10,684 bases of DNA from Dictyocoela muelleri (GCA_016256075.1 SDVU01000766.1:1-10684), one strand, 5' to 3'. Shown: positions 1 through 7,213, numbered from the stretch's first letter. The notes: generated from the letters alone by a model not told the origin. Numbers and translations: made by a program.

Positions 1-555
1 ATTATTTGACACGACACTAGTAATAAAATTTTATTATTAAAAATTGATTTTTTTAATTTTTTAATTTAATTTAATAGAGGGCATAATTTGCAGGGGGGCA
101 TTATTTGTTACAACAAGAGTCTATACATATTTTGAAAATATAGTCCACATTTTTAATTTGTTGATTTATCTAAGTTGCAAGTCGTTATAAAAGGCGTTTA
201 AATTTATAAAAGCAAATTTTAGGCGGCTTATTTTAAATTAAAAAAGGGGGATTTTTAATCAAAAAGCGGGGTTTTAGCGGATTTTTTAATCAAAAAAAGC
301 GGATTTTTAGCGGATTTTTAATCGAAAAAATGCGGATTTTTTACCGGGCCCTATTAATAATATAATAACCATTTATTAAAATTATCACATTTTTTTTCTT
401 AATTGCAAAAAAGGGGTAAAAAAAACATACACCCCCGAAATTGCATACTAAAGCCGCACGTGCTCCTTAATTATTTGTAAAAACTCAATAATATTTCTAA
501 AAATTTGAAATTTATTAAAAAAAAATATAAATAACTTTGTCAAATTAAAAAAAAA
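1..555. other. A+T-rich non-coding flank
   Basis: No gene, RNA gene or convincing open frame is visible here. The stretch is dominated by A and T homopolymer runs. The only structured part is a G-rich tandem repeat near 247-350, listed separately. The far end (about 356-555) is plain A+T-rich sequence that becomes the target site of the SINE at 571. Confidence 0.6.
247..350. repeat. Short tandem repeat, possibly part of a small hAT-like MITE
   Basis: About three degenerate units of roughly 31 bp alternate a GCGGATTTTT-like block with an AATCAAAAA-like block. The array ends in the G+C-rich string ACCGGGCCCTATTA. A GGGCCC-type end next to short repeats containing GCGGATT is typical of some non-autonomous hAT-like elements, and a weakly similar end (TTAATAGAGGGC) lies near 71-82. 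I found no target-site duplication joining the two ends, so the MITE reading is only a suggestion; the tandem repeat itself is plainly visible. Confidence 0.45.
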
Positions 556-570
556 ATAATAAATAAAGAT
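556..570. repeat. 15-bp target-site duplication, left copy (SINE copy 1)
   Basis: ATAATAAATAAAGAT directly precedes the tRNA-like head and is repeated exactly at 1027-1041 after the tail. The second plus-strand SINE at 10571 has different sequence upstream of its head, so this string belongs to the target and not to the element. Because it is A+T-rich, part of the right copy could overlap the element tail. Confidence 0.8.
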
Positions 571-1026
571 GTAACCAGATAGCTCAATGGTTAACACTCA
601 CGAATGTAATATTAAGTATCGTGGTTCGAATCCCTCTGACGTCATTCTTTAATAAATAATGATGGAATGGCATTAAGCGGTCAAAAACTATATATTATAG
701 TATAATATACAGCTATTCCAGTGTGGTATAGCTGATTAAGACTTGGTATTATATGACAATGAAGTAGAAGGGACTCTCCTAGGTGTGGAGATGAGTGCGG
801 CGACGCATCTCGGCAAAAAGTAGAGAAAAATAAAAATTATTGAAAAGCTACTAATTATCTGTATCCTGCTGAGTCATTGATAAAACGAAAATCGCGTATA
901 CAGCTGGGCTTCTGGGTAGCTTAGGAAGTGACGTATTATTGGAACACCAGGAACCAAAGATCTAAAGGCCATGGTTGGAGACAACTCTCTGGGTTGGCAG
1001 CTATGGATGTTGTCAACATGTAATAT
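571..1026 (+). mobile_element. tRNA-derived SINE, copy 1, full length with target-site duplication
   Basis: A non-autonomous retrotransposon whose head resembles a tRNA and would be transcribed by RNA polymerase III. The head carries an A-box-like string (TAGCTCAATGG, 580-590) and a perfect B box (GGTTCGAATCC, 623-633). The T-stem pairs poorly, so this is not a working tRNA gene. A long body follows, with hairpin-forming G+C-richer parts: CAGCTAT/ATAGCTG around 711-736, GAGATG/CATCTC around 787-811, and GTTG-GAGA-CAAC near 975-986. The element is flanked by the same 15 bp, ATAATAAATAAAGAT, at 556-570 and 1027-1041, the mark of LINE-driven target-primed insertion. At 456 bp it is long for a SINE. 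The partner LINE is not in the window and I do not recognise the body family. Confidence 0.85.
580..633 (+). promoter_or_regulatory. Internal RNA polymerase III promoter (A and B boxes) of SINE copy 1
   Basis: The A-box-like TAGCTCAATGG at 580-590 and the perfect B box GGTTCGAATCC at 623-633 are 32 bp apart, normal spacing for a tRNA-type internal promoter. Whether this copy is still transcribed cannot be told from sequence. Confidence 0.75.
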
Positions 1027-1041
1027 ATAATAAATAAAGAT
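1027..1041. repeat. 15-bp target-site duplication, right copy (SINE copy 1)
   Basis: Exact repeat of the 15 bases at 556-570, directly after the SINE body. It fixes the 3' boundary of the element at about 1026. Confidence 0.8.
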
Positions 1042-1153
1042 ATATAAATTTTAATCGTGAAATGAACATAAAAAATTTCTAAAAATAGAAAAACATGAAA
1101 ATTCAAAATTAAATTTATAAGAATTTGAAACTAAAATTCTTAAAAATTTTTGG
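1042..1153. other. A+T-rich spacer between SINE and palindrome
   Basis: About 110 bp of very A+T-rich sequence with short runs of A and T. Nothing recognisable is present. Confidence 0.6.
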
Positions 1154-1207
1154 TTCTCCAACGGGTTAGAGACCCCCCTTCAGATTTGAAAATCTTAATT
1201 TGTAAGA

Positions 1208-1215
1208 GCATAGAG
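1208..1215. repeat. 8-bp hAT target-site duplication, left copy
   Basis: GCATAGAG, repeated exactly at 1833-1840. The right arm of the host palindrome contains the same site only once, read in reverse (near 2047-2054), confirming that the second copy arose by insertion. Confidence 0.92.
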
Positions 1216-1832
1216 CAGGAGTCGGCAACCTTTTCTAACTCACGGGCGCATTTTTTAAAAAAATCTCTGCGGGCGCATTTGTATATAAAATTTATGCGGG
1301 CGCATTCTTTTATATAAAAAATTCCCTGTGGGCGCTAAAATTATTTATTCCGCGTATTTTTTAAAAAATCAGTGCGAATATGGATTTTTTTTTGGGAAAG
1401 AAAATTAAGACCAGGGGAGGTAAACTTTTTGTTCAAAAGCGCCGCATTATTAAAGGAAACACAGACGGGTACAATTTTTTATAAATACAAATTTTATTAA
1501 TAAACAAATTTTTATACAGATATTATATATAAATAGCTATTTAATTTTCATTAATGAGAACATTGACATTATTTTTCTTTCATTAACACCTCATTATCCG
1601 GTATATACGAATAGAAGCTCCTCCAAAACACATATTAATTTTTTTAATTTTCTGTGTATTTTAAATTATGATATTAAAACCTTTATTTTTAATTTAACCG
1701 CTAGCACGCTGTTGCCCGCTTCTAATTCTAATATATTTGGGCAATTTATTTTTTACAAGAATGAGTGGCGGGCGCCATAAAAGTACTTCGCGGTCGCCCT
1801 GGCGCCCGGGATCACAGGGTTGCCGACCCCTG
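1216..1832. mobile_element. Non-autonomous hAT transposon with 8-bp target duplication
   Basis: The terminal inverted repeats are CAGGAGTCGGCAACC on the left and CAGGGGTCGGCAACC on the right (read inward), one mismatch in 15. This CAGGGGTCGGCAACC end is characteristic of a widespread group of hAT elements. The element is bounded by a perfect 8-bp direct repeat, GCATAGAG, at 1208-1215 and 1833-1840, the hAT target-duplication length. Inside the left end are repeated CGGGCGC blocks, and the right end has a G+C-rich GCGGTCGCCCTGGCGCCCGGG-like zone. The remainder is A+T-rich with no transposase, so it is a 617-bp passenger needing hAT transposase in trans. It sits in the left arm of the palindrome and is therefore younger than it. 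Confidence 0.93.
1243..1335. repeat. Subterminal CGGGCGC repeats in the hAT element
   Basis: CGGGCGC or TGGGCGC blocks recur at about 1243, 1270, 1297 and 1329, spaced 27, 27 and 32 bp, each followed by an A+T-rich TTTTATATAAAA-like filler. Repeated short motifs just inside the ends are common in hAT elements, where they can serve as transposase-binding sites. That role is inferred. Confidence 0.7.
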
Positions 1833-1840
1833 GCATAGAG
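1833..1840. repeat. 8-bp hAT target-site duplication, right copy
   Basis: GCATAGAG directly after the right inverted repeat, identical to 1208-1215. Confidence 0.92.
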
Positions 1841-2107
1841 TATGGTTCTTATTTCAAATAAGCGTAAAATCTTGAGATAAATCTAAATATATAATTAATA
1901 TAAAAATCTAAAGATATATAGAGGTTTACCAAATTTATGATTCGCACCAAATTTGGTAAACCTCTAAAAATCTTTGAATTTTTAATATTAATTATATATT
2001 TAGATTTATCTCAAGATTTTACGCTTATTTGAAATAAGAACTATACTCTATGCTCTTACCAATTAAGATTTTCAAATCTGAAGGTGGGTCTCTAACCCGT
2101 TGGAGAA

Positions 2108-2275
2108 ATAATTTTTATATGTGAAGTTATTTCATGAAAATTTCGTTCGCTCCTTAAATTACATATCTAATATTATTATTTAAAAACAATAATGATTTAT
2201 TTTAGTTTTAATCCTTTTATTTAGTATAAAAATAGTAGAACACCGCCCTCTACACTCTCTCAGCGAGAATTCTCT
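2108..2275. other. A+T-rich spacer
   Basis: Unassigned sequence between two mobile elements. It contains a slightly less A+T-rich patch around 2241-2270 with the small palindrome GAGAATTCTC, but nothing I can name. Confidence 0.5.
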
Positions 2276-2402
2276 TTAACCCTTAAACGATTTACTACAC
2301 ATATGTGTGTACACAAAAAAAACACCAAGTAAACATATATGTCTACTCAAATAATTTTAAAATTTTATATGAGGTTGTCTGAAAATATAAGTATACAGTT
2401 AT

Positions 2403-2500
2403 ATTCATTATTATAGTTCATACCTTGCACTATTATAGCCTCTCGTTGCATTATTATAGCCCCTTCGATTTTTATCATAGTCACTTCGTTACATTATAGG
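2403..2500. repeat. About 22-bp tandem repeats, left arm
   Basis: Four degenerate units with a CGTTGCATTATTATAG core (written on the plus strand) make up this stretch. The same units appear in reverse complement at about 4113-4198 in the right arm, so they belong to the inverted-repeat element and predate or accompanied its mobilisation. Confidence 0.75.
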
Positions 2501-2614
2501 CTTTGCAAAGTTATAGACCTATTTTGATGATTTATAGACCTATTTTGTCGGTGTTTTACACATTTTTGCATATATTTTATAGATTTTTAGTTAAATTTAC
2601 ATCCATTAATTAAT

Positions 2615-3147
2615 TTTCAACCCTATTTTCAACCCTTATTTTCTAACCCATGTTATTTAATCCATATTTTTAAACCTTATCTATTAAACCTTATTTTTTA
2701 ACCATTATTTTTTTATAATCATTTTTTTAACCCATATTTTTTAATTAATATATTTAAGACACTCATTTTTTAAACATTATTTTTTAGACCTTATTTTTCA
2801 ATCTCTTTTTCAACCCTCATTTTTTACCCCTTATTTTTTTTTCCATGTTTTTTAATTCATGTTTTTTAACCGTATTTTTAAACCGTATTTTTTACTCCCC
2901 ATTTTTTACTCCCCTCTCCAATCTTTTAATAGTTATTTTTTAACCCTTAGTTTTTAAACCCTATTTTTTTAACTTATTTTTTAACCCTTATTTTTTTAAT
3001 AACTATTTTTTAATCCCTATTTTTTACCCCTATTAATTAACTCTTTGTGAGTCTTATATATCTCTAAAACCTCTTTTTTACCGTTTAATAAACACCCATC
3101 TCTATCACTTATTTTTTTACCGAACCTTTTAATCATATTTTTAACCT
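2615..3147. repeat. Degenerate minisatellite, left arm (AACCCTTATTTTTT type)
   Basis: About 530 bp of irregular 12-18-bp units built on AACCCTTATTTTTT, with variants such as AACCCATATTTTT and AACCTTATTTTTT. The strand is pyrimidine-rich throughout. It is the mirror partner of 3151-3995. Unit length and sequence vary too much for a clean tandem array. Confidence 0.8.
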
Positions 3148-3150
3148 TTG

Positions 3151-3995
3151 TTAAAAAATGAGGTTAAAAAATTATAGTGAAAAAATTTGTTTAAAAAATA
3201 GTTAAAAATGGGGTACTAAAAAATAAAGATTAAAAAATAAGGGTTAAAAAAATAACTTTGAAAAATTAGGGTTAAAAAAATTAGGATAAAAAAATAAAGC
3301 TAAAAAATAAGGGCTAGGAAAATAAGCGTAAAAAAATGAGCATTAAAAAATGAGCATTAAAAAATGAATGAAAAAATGGGGTTAGAAAATAAGGGCTAAA
3401 AATATGGTTTAAAAAATATGGGTTAAAAAAGTTAGGGAGAATAATAAAGGTAAAAAAATACGGGTAAAAAATAAGGGCTAAAAAATAAGGGCTAAAAAAT
3501 AAGGGTTAAAAAATAATGGTTTAAAAAATATGGATTAAAAGGTTAATGCGAAAAAATAAAGGTTAAAAAGTAAGGTTTAAAAAATGGGGATTAAAAAATG
3601 TGGGTTAAAAAAAGTAAAGGTTTATAAATAAGGGTTGGAAAAATGGATTGAAAAATAAGTTTAAAAAATATGAAATAAAAAATGTGGGTTAAAAAATGAG
3701 AGTAAAAAATATGGGTAAAAAAATATGGGTTAAAAAATAGGTTAAAAAAATATGGATTAAAAAATCAGGGCTAAAAAATAAGGGGAAAAAAATGAGGATT
3801 ATAAAATGAGGGTTAAAAAATAAGACTGAAAAATAAGGTTAAAAAATAAGTGTTAATAAATAAGTGTTAATAAATGAGGGTGAAAAAATAAGGGTTAAAA
3901 AAACATGGTTTAAAAAATATGGGTTTAAAGATAAGGGTTAGAAAATATAGATTAAAAAATATGGGTTAAAAAATATGGGTTAAAAATGTGTTAAA
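3151..3995. repeat. Degenerate minisatellite, right arm (AAAAAATAAGGGTT type)
   Basis: About 845 bp of units on the pattern AAAAAATAAGGGTT, with variants such as AAAAAATATGGGTT and AAAAAATGAGGGTT. These are the reverse complement of the left-arm units. The right array is about 300 bp longer than the left, so the arms have expanded or contracted independently while keeping opposite orientation. Confidence 0.8.
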
Positions 3996-4112
3996 AATTA
4001 ATTAATAGAGGCAAATTTTTACGGGACATCTAAAAATATTGCAAAAAGGTATAAAACACCGGCAAATGGGTCTATAAATCTGCAAAATAGGTCTATGATT
4101 TGCAAAACCTAT

Positions 4113-4198
4113 AATGCAACGAAGAGACTTTGATAATGCAACAAAGGGTCTATAATAACGCAACGGGGACTATAATAATGCAACGAGTGGACTATAAT
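4113..4198. repeat. About 22-bp tandem repeats, right arm
   Basis: Four units of the form ATAATGCAACGANNGGAC TAT, the reverse complement of the repeats at 2403-2500. A chance open frame running through these repeats is not a gene. Confidence 0.75.
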
Positions 4199-4260
4199 AA
4201 GGAAAAGAACTGTATACTTATATTTTCAGACAAGCATCACATAAAATTTTTATTTTATTT

Positions 4261-4356
4261 AAGTACACATATATGTGTATGTGTACTTGGTAGTTTTTTT
4301 GAGTCCACATATATGTGTACATGGTAGTTTTTTTTGAGTACATATATGTGTGTACT
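4261..4356. repeat. Subterminal repeats of about 35 bp, right end
   Basis: The block GTACACATATATGTGTAC + TTGGTAGTTTTTTTGAGT occurs about two and a half times here (starting near 4263, 4303 and 4339), whereas the left end (2297-2345) has about one and a half. Each block holds a CACATATATGTG palindrome. Repeated palindromic motifs just inside the ends are plausible transposase-binding sites, by inference only. Confidence 0.65.
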
Positions 4357-4375
4357 TAATCGTTTAAGAGGAAAA

Positions 4376-4638
4376 GTAATTGGAGTAATTTTAAAGTTAA
4401 AAATATAAAATAAATAATTTTTATTTTATTTTATTTTTGATTTCAAATTTTAATTTGTGATTTTTTAAAAAAATATAATTTCGATTTCGGAATTAATTGT
4501 GACATAAAAAACAAGCATTCAGTCACTCTATGACGAAACTCTAGCTAGCAGCTTATTAAAACTTATTACTTAAACAATGGGAACGAAAAGTCTTAAAAAT
4601 TTGAAAGATTACGCGTTAACAATTATGGATATTATCAG
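4376..4638. other. A+T-rich spacer before the LTR element
   Basis: A short ATG-started frame at 4577 runs into the left LTR. It has only 21 codons before the LTR boundary and no recognisable motif, so I do not call it a gene. The remainder is A+T-rich with no structure I can name. Confidence 0.5.
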
Positions 4639-4847
4639 TGTTGTATGTAACAAGGGTTTTACACACATATTATAGGTCATGTTATAAAATCAACACATAT
4701 GATATGTGTTATGATGTTTTAGATATATGAAACATAAAGGTTTCATATTATCTATAAAATAAATCGTTTTTTAAATAAAGTTGTGCTTTCAAGATTATTC
4801 TTTTTCATTTCTTGCGGCACCTGGAGCCAACCCAGAGAAAACCAACC
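4639..4847 (+). repeat. 5' long terminal repeat
   Basis: Begins TGTTGTATGTAACAAGGG and matches 8112-8319 at about 92%. It contains a TATAAA at 4753-4758 and an AATAAA at 4774-4779 followed by a GT-rich stretch, the usual LTR promoter and polyadenylation layout. It also holds two hairpins: AACACATATGATATGTGTT at 4692-4710 (9-bp arms, one-base loop) and ATGAAAC/GTTTCAT at 4727-4746. The repeat continues through TGGAGCCAACCCAG, a string that looks like a tRNA primer-binding site. That is odd because such a site normally lies just outside the LTR. Confidence 0.9.
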
Positions 4848-4950
4848 GAAGGTCAAAAGACTCTTCTAAACTTGCTAGTAAAAATAAACAGCAGGGGCTG
4901 TATCGTGAATCGATGATATATCAAATCGAATCCTCGCGCAGCCGCAACTA
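4848..4950 (+). other. 5' leader of the LTR element
   Basis: About 100 bp between the 5' LTR and the gag-like coding region. It starts with a small hairpin (GAAGGTC ... GACTCTTC, 4848-4866) and ends with a G+C-richer block at about 4895-4948. There GGGGCTG and CAGCCGC can pair around a short inner stem, a vaguely tRNA-like shape but too short (about 52 nt) for a standard tRNA. Confidence 0.45.
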
Positions 4951-5930
4951 ATGAAAGAAAATATACAACTGTATAAGGGAATGAATATGAAAGATTTGGA
5001 TGTAAAAATTTACATGTTGACAAAGAAAAAAAATTTTAACGAGTATGAGCTTAAAAAAAAATTTATGCACATTTAGAAAAATGTGAAAAATAGATTCAGA
5101 GATTGTACTTTGAAATGGGCAGTTCTGGAAATATACCCAAAACATTTGATAGTTTTATAGATAAACTCAAGCGTTTCATAAGTGGTAAGGATTTGAATGA
5201 CCTAAAAAAACTCAAAGAGGAAACATGGAGCGAATATCTTATAAGATTGAGAGACCTGAATCTATATGATGAGAAAAATGAAAGCGAAGTAATTCAAAAG
5301 ATAAGACGAGATAAGTCACCGCGAATTATTCAGTGTATATTTTATAGCACTGATAGCTTGTCAATAATGATTAAAAGAGTCGAAGAATTGGAAATTAATC
5401 AACATAGAAATGACAATGAAGTCAGTCATTTAAATAATAAAGAAAATATTGGAAAGGTCTTTATTAAGAAATCCGAAGATTTAAATCTTATTCCAAGCAG
5501 GAAAATTAATTTGAGTAGAGAAAAATTATGTTTCAATTGTAATAAGCCAGGACATATTGCAAAATATTGTATAAGTAACTCAATCGGAAATTTTTTGAAT
5601 AAGAAGAAAATGGTTTTGGGCCTAGAGCTTGAACCAATAGGTTTGAATGGATATAGAACTAAGGCACTATTTGATAGTGGATCTTCAGTAAATCTTATAA
5701 CAAATAGATTATTGAAAAGAATCGATAATGCCCAGGTTATGAACTTGGAAAAAACAATGTCGATACAATTATTAAATGGGAATTGTATAAAATCAAACAA
5801 GATTGCTATGTTATGTATTAAATGGAAAGAAAAAACTTTGATTTCTGAATATTATATAATTGATAATGGAATAGTTGATTTGATTATTGGCAAAAAGTCA
5901 GTATATGAATGGCACAGATCAGAGAATTCA
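4951..5930 (+). pseudogene. gag and aspartic protease region of the LTR fossil
   Basis: Encodes the structural (Gag) part followed by the protease domain of a Ty3/gypsy element. Gag would package the element RNA into virus-like particles, and the protease would cut the polyprotein. The N-terminal part is lysine- and glutamate-rich and helical-looking. A CCHC zinc knuckle, C-X2-C-X4-H-X4-C (CFNCNKPGHIAKYC), is encoded at 5529-5570. The protease follows, with the catalytic DSG triad in LFDSGSSVNLI at about 5667-5699 and a hydrophobic-hydrophobic-glycine motif (LIIGK) near 5879-5893. Gag and protease are read together here, with no separate protease frame apparent. Part of a broken element; domain identity is firm, the exact Gag start is not. 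Confidence 0.85.
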
Positions 5931-6029
5931 CCGTAGAGTGTCCAATAAAAACTAATATTGTAGAATAGTAAGCTGGACGAGACCAATTAAGAATATTCAT
6001 GATAAGAATGACTTCAGGATACTTATAAA

Positions 6030-6665
6030 AAAATTGAAAAAAAGGGTTTAGTTGAGCGTAGTAAATCTTTATGGTTAAATCCAATAGTATTGAATACTAA
6101 AAAATCTGGTGAGTTGAGATTCACACTCGATTTACGTAAAGTGAATCAAATCGGTGATCTTGATAATTTTGAAATTCCTAATATTCAAAAAATAATAAGA
6201 ACATTACATGGGAAAAAGGTATTCAGTCTGATTAATCTTAAAGATTGATTTTTTTAAGTAAAATTGAAAAAGAAAGATAGCGAAAAAACAGCATTTATTG
6301 ATGCATATGGTAGACTTATGCATTTTACAAGAATGCCACAAGGATTCAAAAACAGTCCGGCATTATTTCAAAGAGGAATGAGTATTATTTTGGATAACCT
6401 TATTGATAAAATTTGTTTGGTTTATATTGACGATATTTTAGTATTTTCAAATAATGAAGATGATCATAAAGAGCATATAAAAATCATAAATTCAAGATTA
6501 AATGAATATAATTTAAAGATAAATAATGATAAATCAAAATATTTTAAGGATAGTTTCTTAGGATATAAGATAAGCGAAAATAAAATCGAGCCCGTAACGA
6601 GAAGATCTGAGGCTATTATTAATTATCCTAAACCTAACACTAAAAAACAACTAATGCGTTTCTAG
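6030..6665 (+). pseudogene. Reverse transcriptase region of the LTR fossil
   Basis: Encodes the RNA-dependent DNA polymerase that would copy the element RNA into cDNA. Recognisable blocks in order are an LVERSKSLWLNPIV-like start near 6048-6090; the LRFTLDLRKVNQI block near 6115-6152; the MPQGFKNSPALFQRGM block near 6333-6380; the catalytic YIDD at 6423-6434, followed by ILVFS; and a thumb-proximal FLGYKISENKIEP segment near 6557-6595. The MPQG...SPA.FQ and YIDDILVFS forms are characteristic of Ty3/gypsy. This is a fossil copy with some interruptions. The family call is very secure. Confidence 0.9.
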
Positions 6666-6700
6666 GACTTATTAATTATGACCGGCATTTTATTGGAAAT

Positions 6701-7200
6701 TTGTCGATGAAATGTAAACCTTTGTATGATATTTTAAAGAATACAAACAGAAAAATTCTATGGACAAATGAATTAGTAAGTATTTTTAATGATATTGAAA
6801 ATTTATGGTCAAAATGTCTTGAAAATTATATGCCTAATGATAAAGATGATTTTGTATTAGAGACAGACGCATCTCAGATAGGTATTGGTGGCATATTAAA
6901 ACAAGCTGATAAATCAATAGCGTATATATCTCGGGTTTTGAAAGGATCTGAAATTAACTATAGCATATCCGAACGTGAATTACTGGCCGCAATATGGTGC
7001 ATGGAAAAATTCGAGTATTATTTGATAGGAAAGAAATTTACTTTGGTTACAGATCACAGGGCTTTAGTAGAAATTCATAATAGAAAAGAGTTTTGTTCAT
7101 CAAAAATGCAGAGGTGGATCGAAAGACTAAGTAGGTTTGATTTCAACGTAGTTTTTTGAGAAGGTAGTAAACTATATCAGGCAGATGCTTTAAGTAGAGC
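6701..7200 (+). pseudogene. RNase H region of the LTR fossil
   Basis: Encodes the RNase H domain that would remove template RNA during reverse transcription. Key blocks are ETDASQIGIGGIL (first catalytic Asp codon at 6866-6868), the YSISERELLAAIWCMEKFEYYL block with the catalytic Glu of the EREL motif, and LVTDHRALVEI with a further Asp. A segment like the Ty3/gypsy QADALSRA linker follows near 7177-7200. It sits between reverse transcriptase and integrase as expected for this family. Part of a broken element. Confidence 0.88.
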
Positions 7201-7213
7201 ATTTAACTCATCT

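Larger units (their letters stand above)
1154..2107. mobile_element. Snap-back palindromic MITE, split by a hAT insertion
   Basis: The arms are reverse complements over their whole length: the left arm runs 1154-1936 and includes the hAT insertion, and the right arm runs 1949-2107. The outer ends read TTCTCCAACGGG... and ...CCCGTTGGAGAA. The inner ends are the exact pair GAGGTTTACCAAATTT / AAATTTGGTAAACCTC around a 12-nt loop at 1937-1948. Without the insertion and one target duplication the element is about 329 bp. There is no coding capacity, as expected for a MITE mobilised in trans. I could not find a clear target-site duplication, so the superfamily is open. A TTAGAGACCCCCC-like motif near its ends also occurs in the palindrome at 10082-10393. 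Confidence 0.85.
2276..4375. mobile_element. Foldback-like giant inverted-repeat element, possibly piggyBac-related
   Basis: A 2.1-kb near-palindrome with no coding capacity. The left end reads TTAA then CCCTTAAACGATT (from 2276). The right end read inward has CTTAAACGATTAAGTACAC (from about 4370). Both ends then carry ACATATRTGT/GTAC-rich motifs, then GTCTGAAAATATAAGTATACAG (2377-2398 and its complement at about 4212-4233), then roughly 22-bp repeats, then a long minisatellite arm. The arms turn over near 3148-3152. Long inverted repeats built of tandem subrepeats are the hallmark of Foldback-type elements. The TTAA target with a CCC terminus and an ACATATGTGT subterminal motif resembles piggyBac elements, but the right TTAA is not intact (TTTTCC instead), so the superfamily is tentative. 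It would be mobilised in trans. Confidence 0.7.

Noticed and set aside
571-645. A functional tRNA gene
   Set aside because: The A and B boxes are good but the T-stem and acceptor do not pair properly, and the sequence continues into a long repeated body with target duplications. It is a SINE head.
3151-3995. Telomeric or subtelomeric repeat
   Set aside because: GGGTTA strings occur, but units are irregular (12-18 bp, mostly AAAAAATAAGGGTT) and face a mirror array, unlike a telomere.
2615-3995. CRISPR array
   Set aside because: Units are degenerate, have no unique spacers of constant length and lie in a eukaryotic repeat landscape.
4130-4327. Open frame of 65 codons on the plus strand
   Set aside because: It runs through the 22-bp tandem repeats and the subterminal palindromes of the inverted-repeat element, so the frame is a by-product of repeats.
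4577-4677. Host exon interrupted by the LTR insertion
   Set aside because: Only 21 codons precede the LTR, the frame does not resume after 8320, and there is no motif or supporting splice signal.
4948-5145. Antisense open frame of 65 codons
   Set aside because: Overlaps the leader and gag region of the LTR fossil and has no motif beyond A+T-driven Phe, Ile and Lys residues.
5426-5800. Antisense open frame of 124 codons
   Set aside because: Antisense to the gag and protease region of the LTR fossil, whose zinc knuckle and protease motifs are clear on the plus strand.
5884-6084. Antisense open frame of 66 codons
   Set aside because: Shadow of the polyprotein region on the opposite strand; no recognisable domain.
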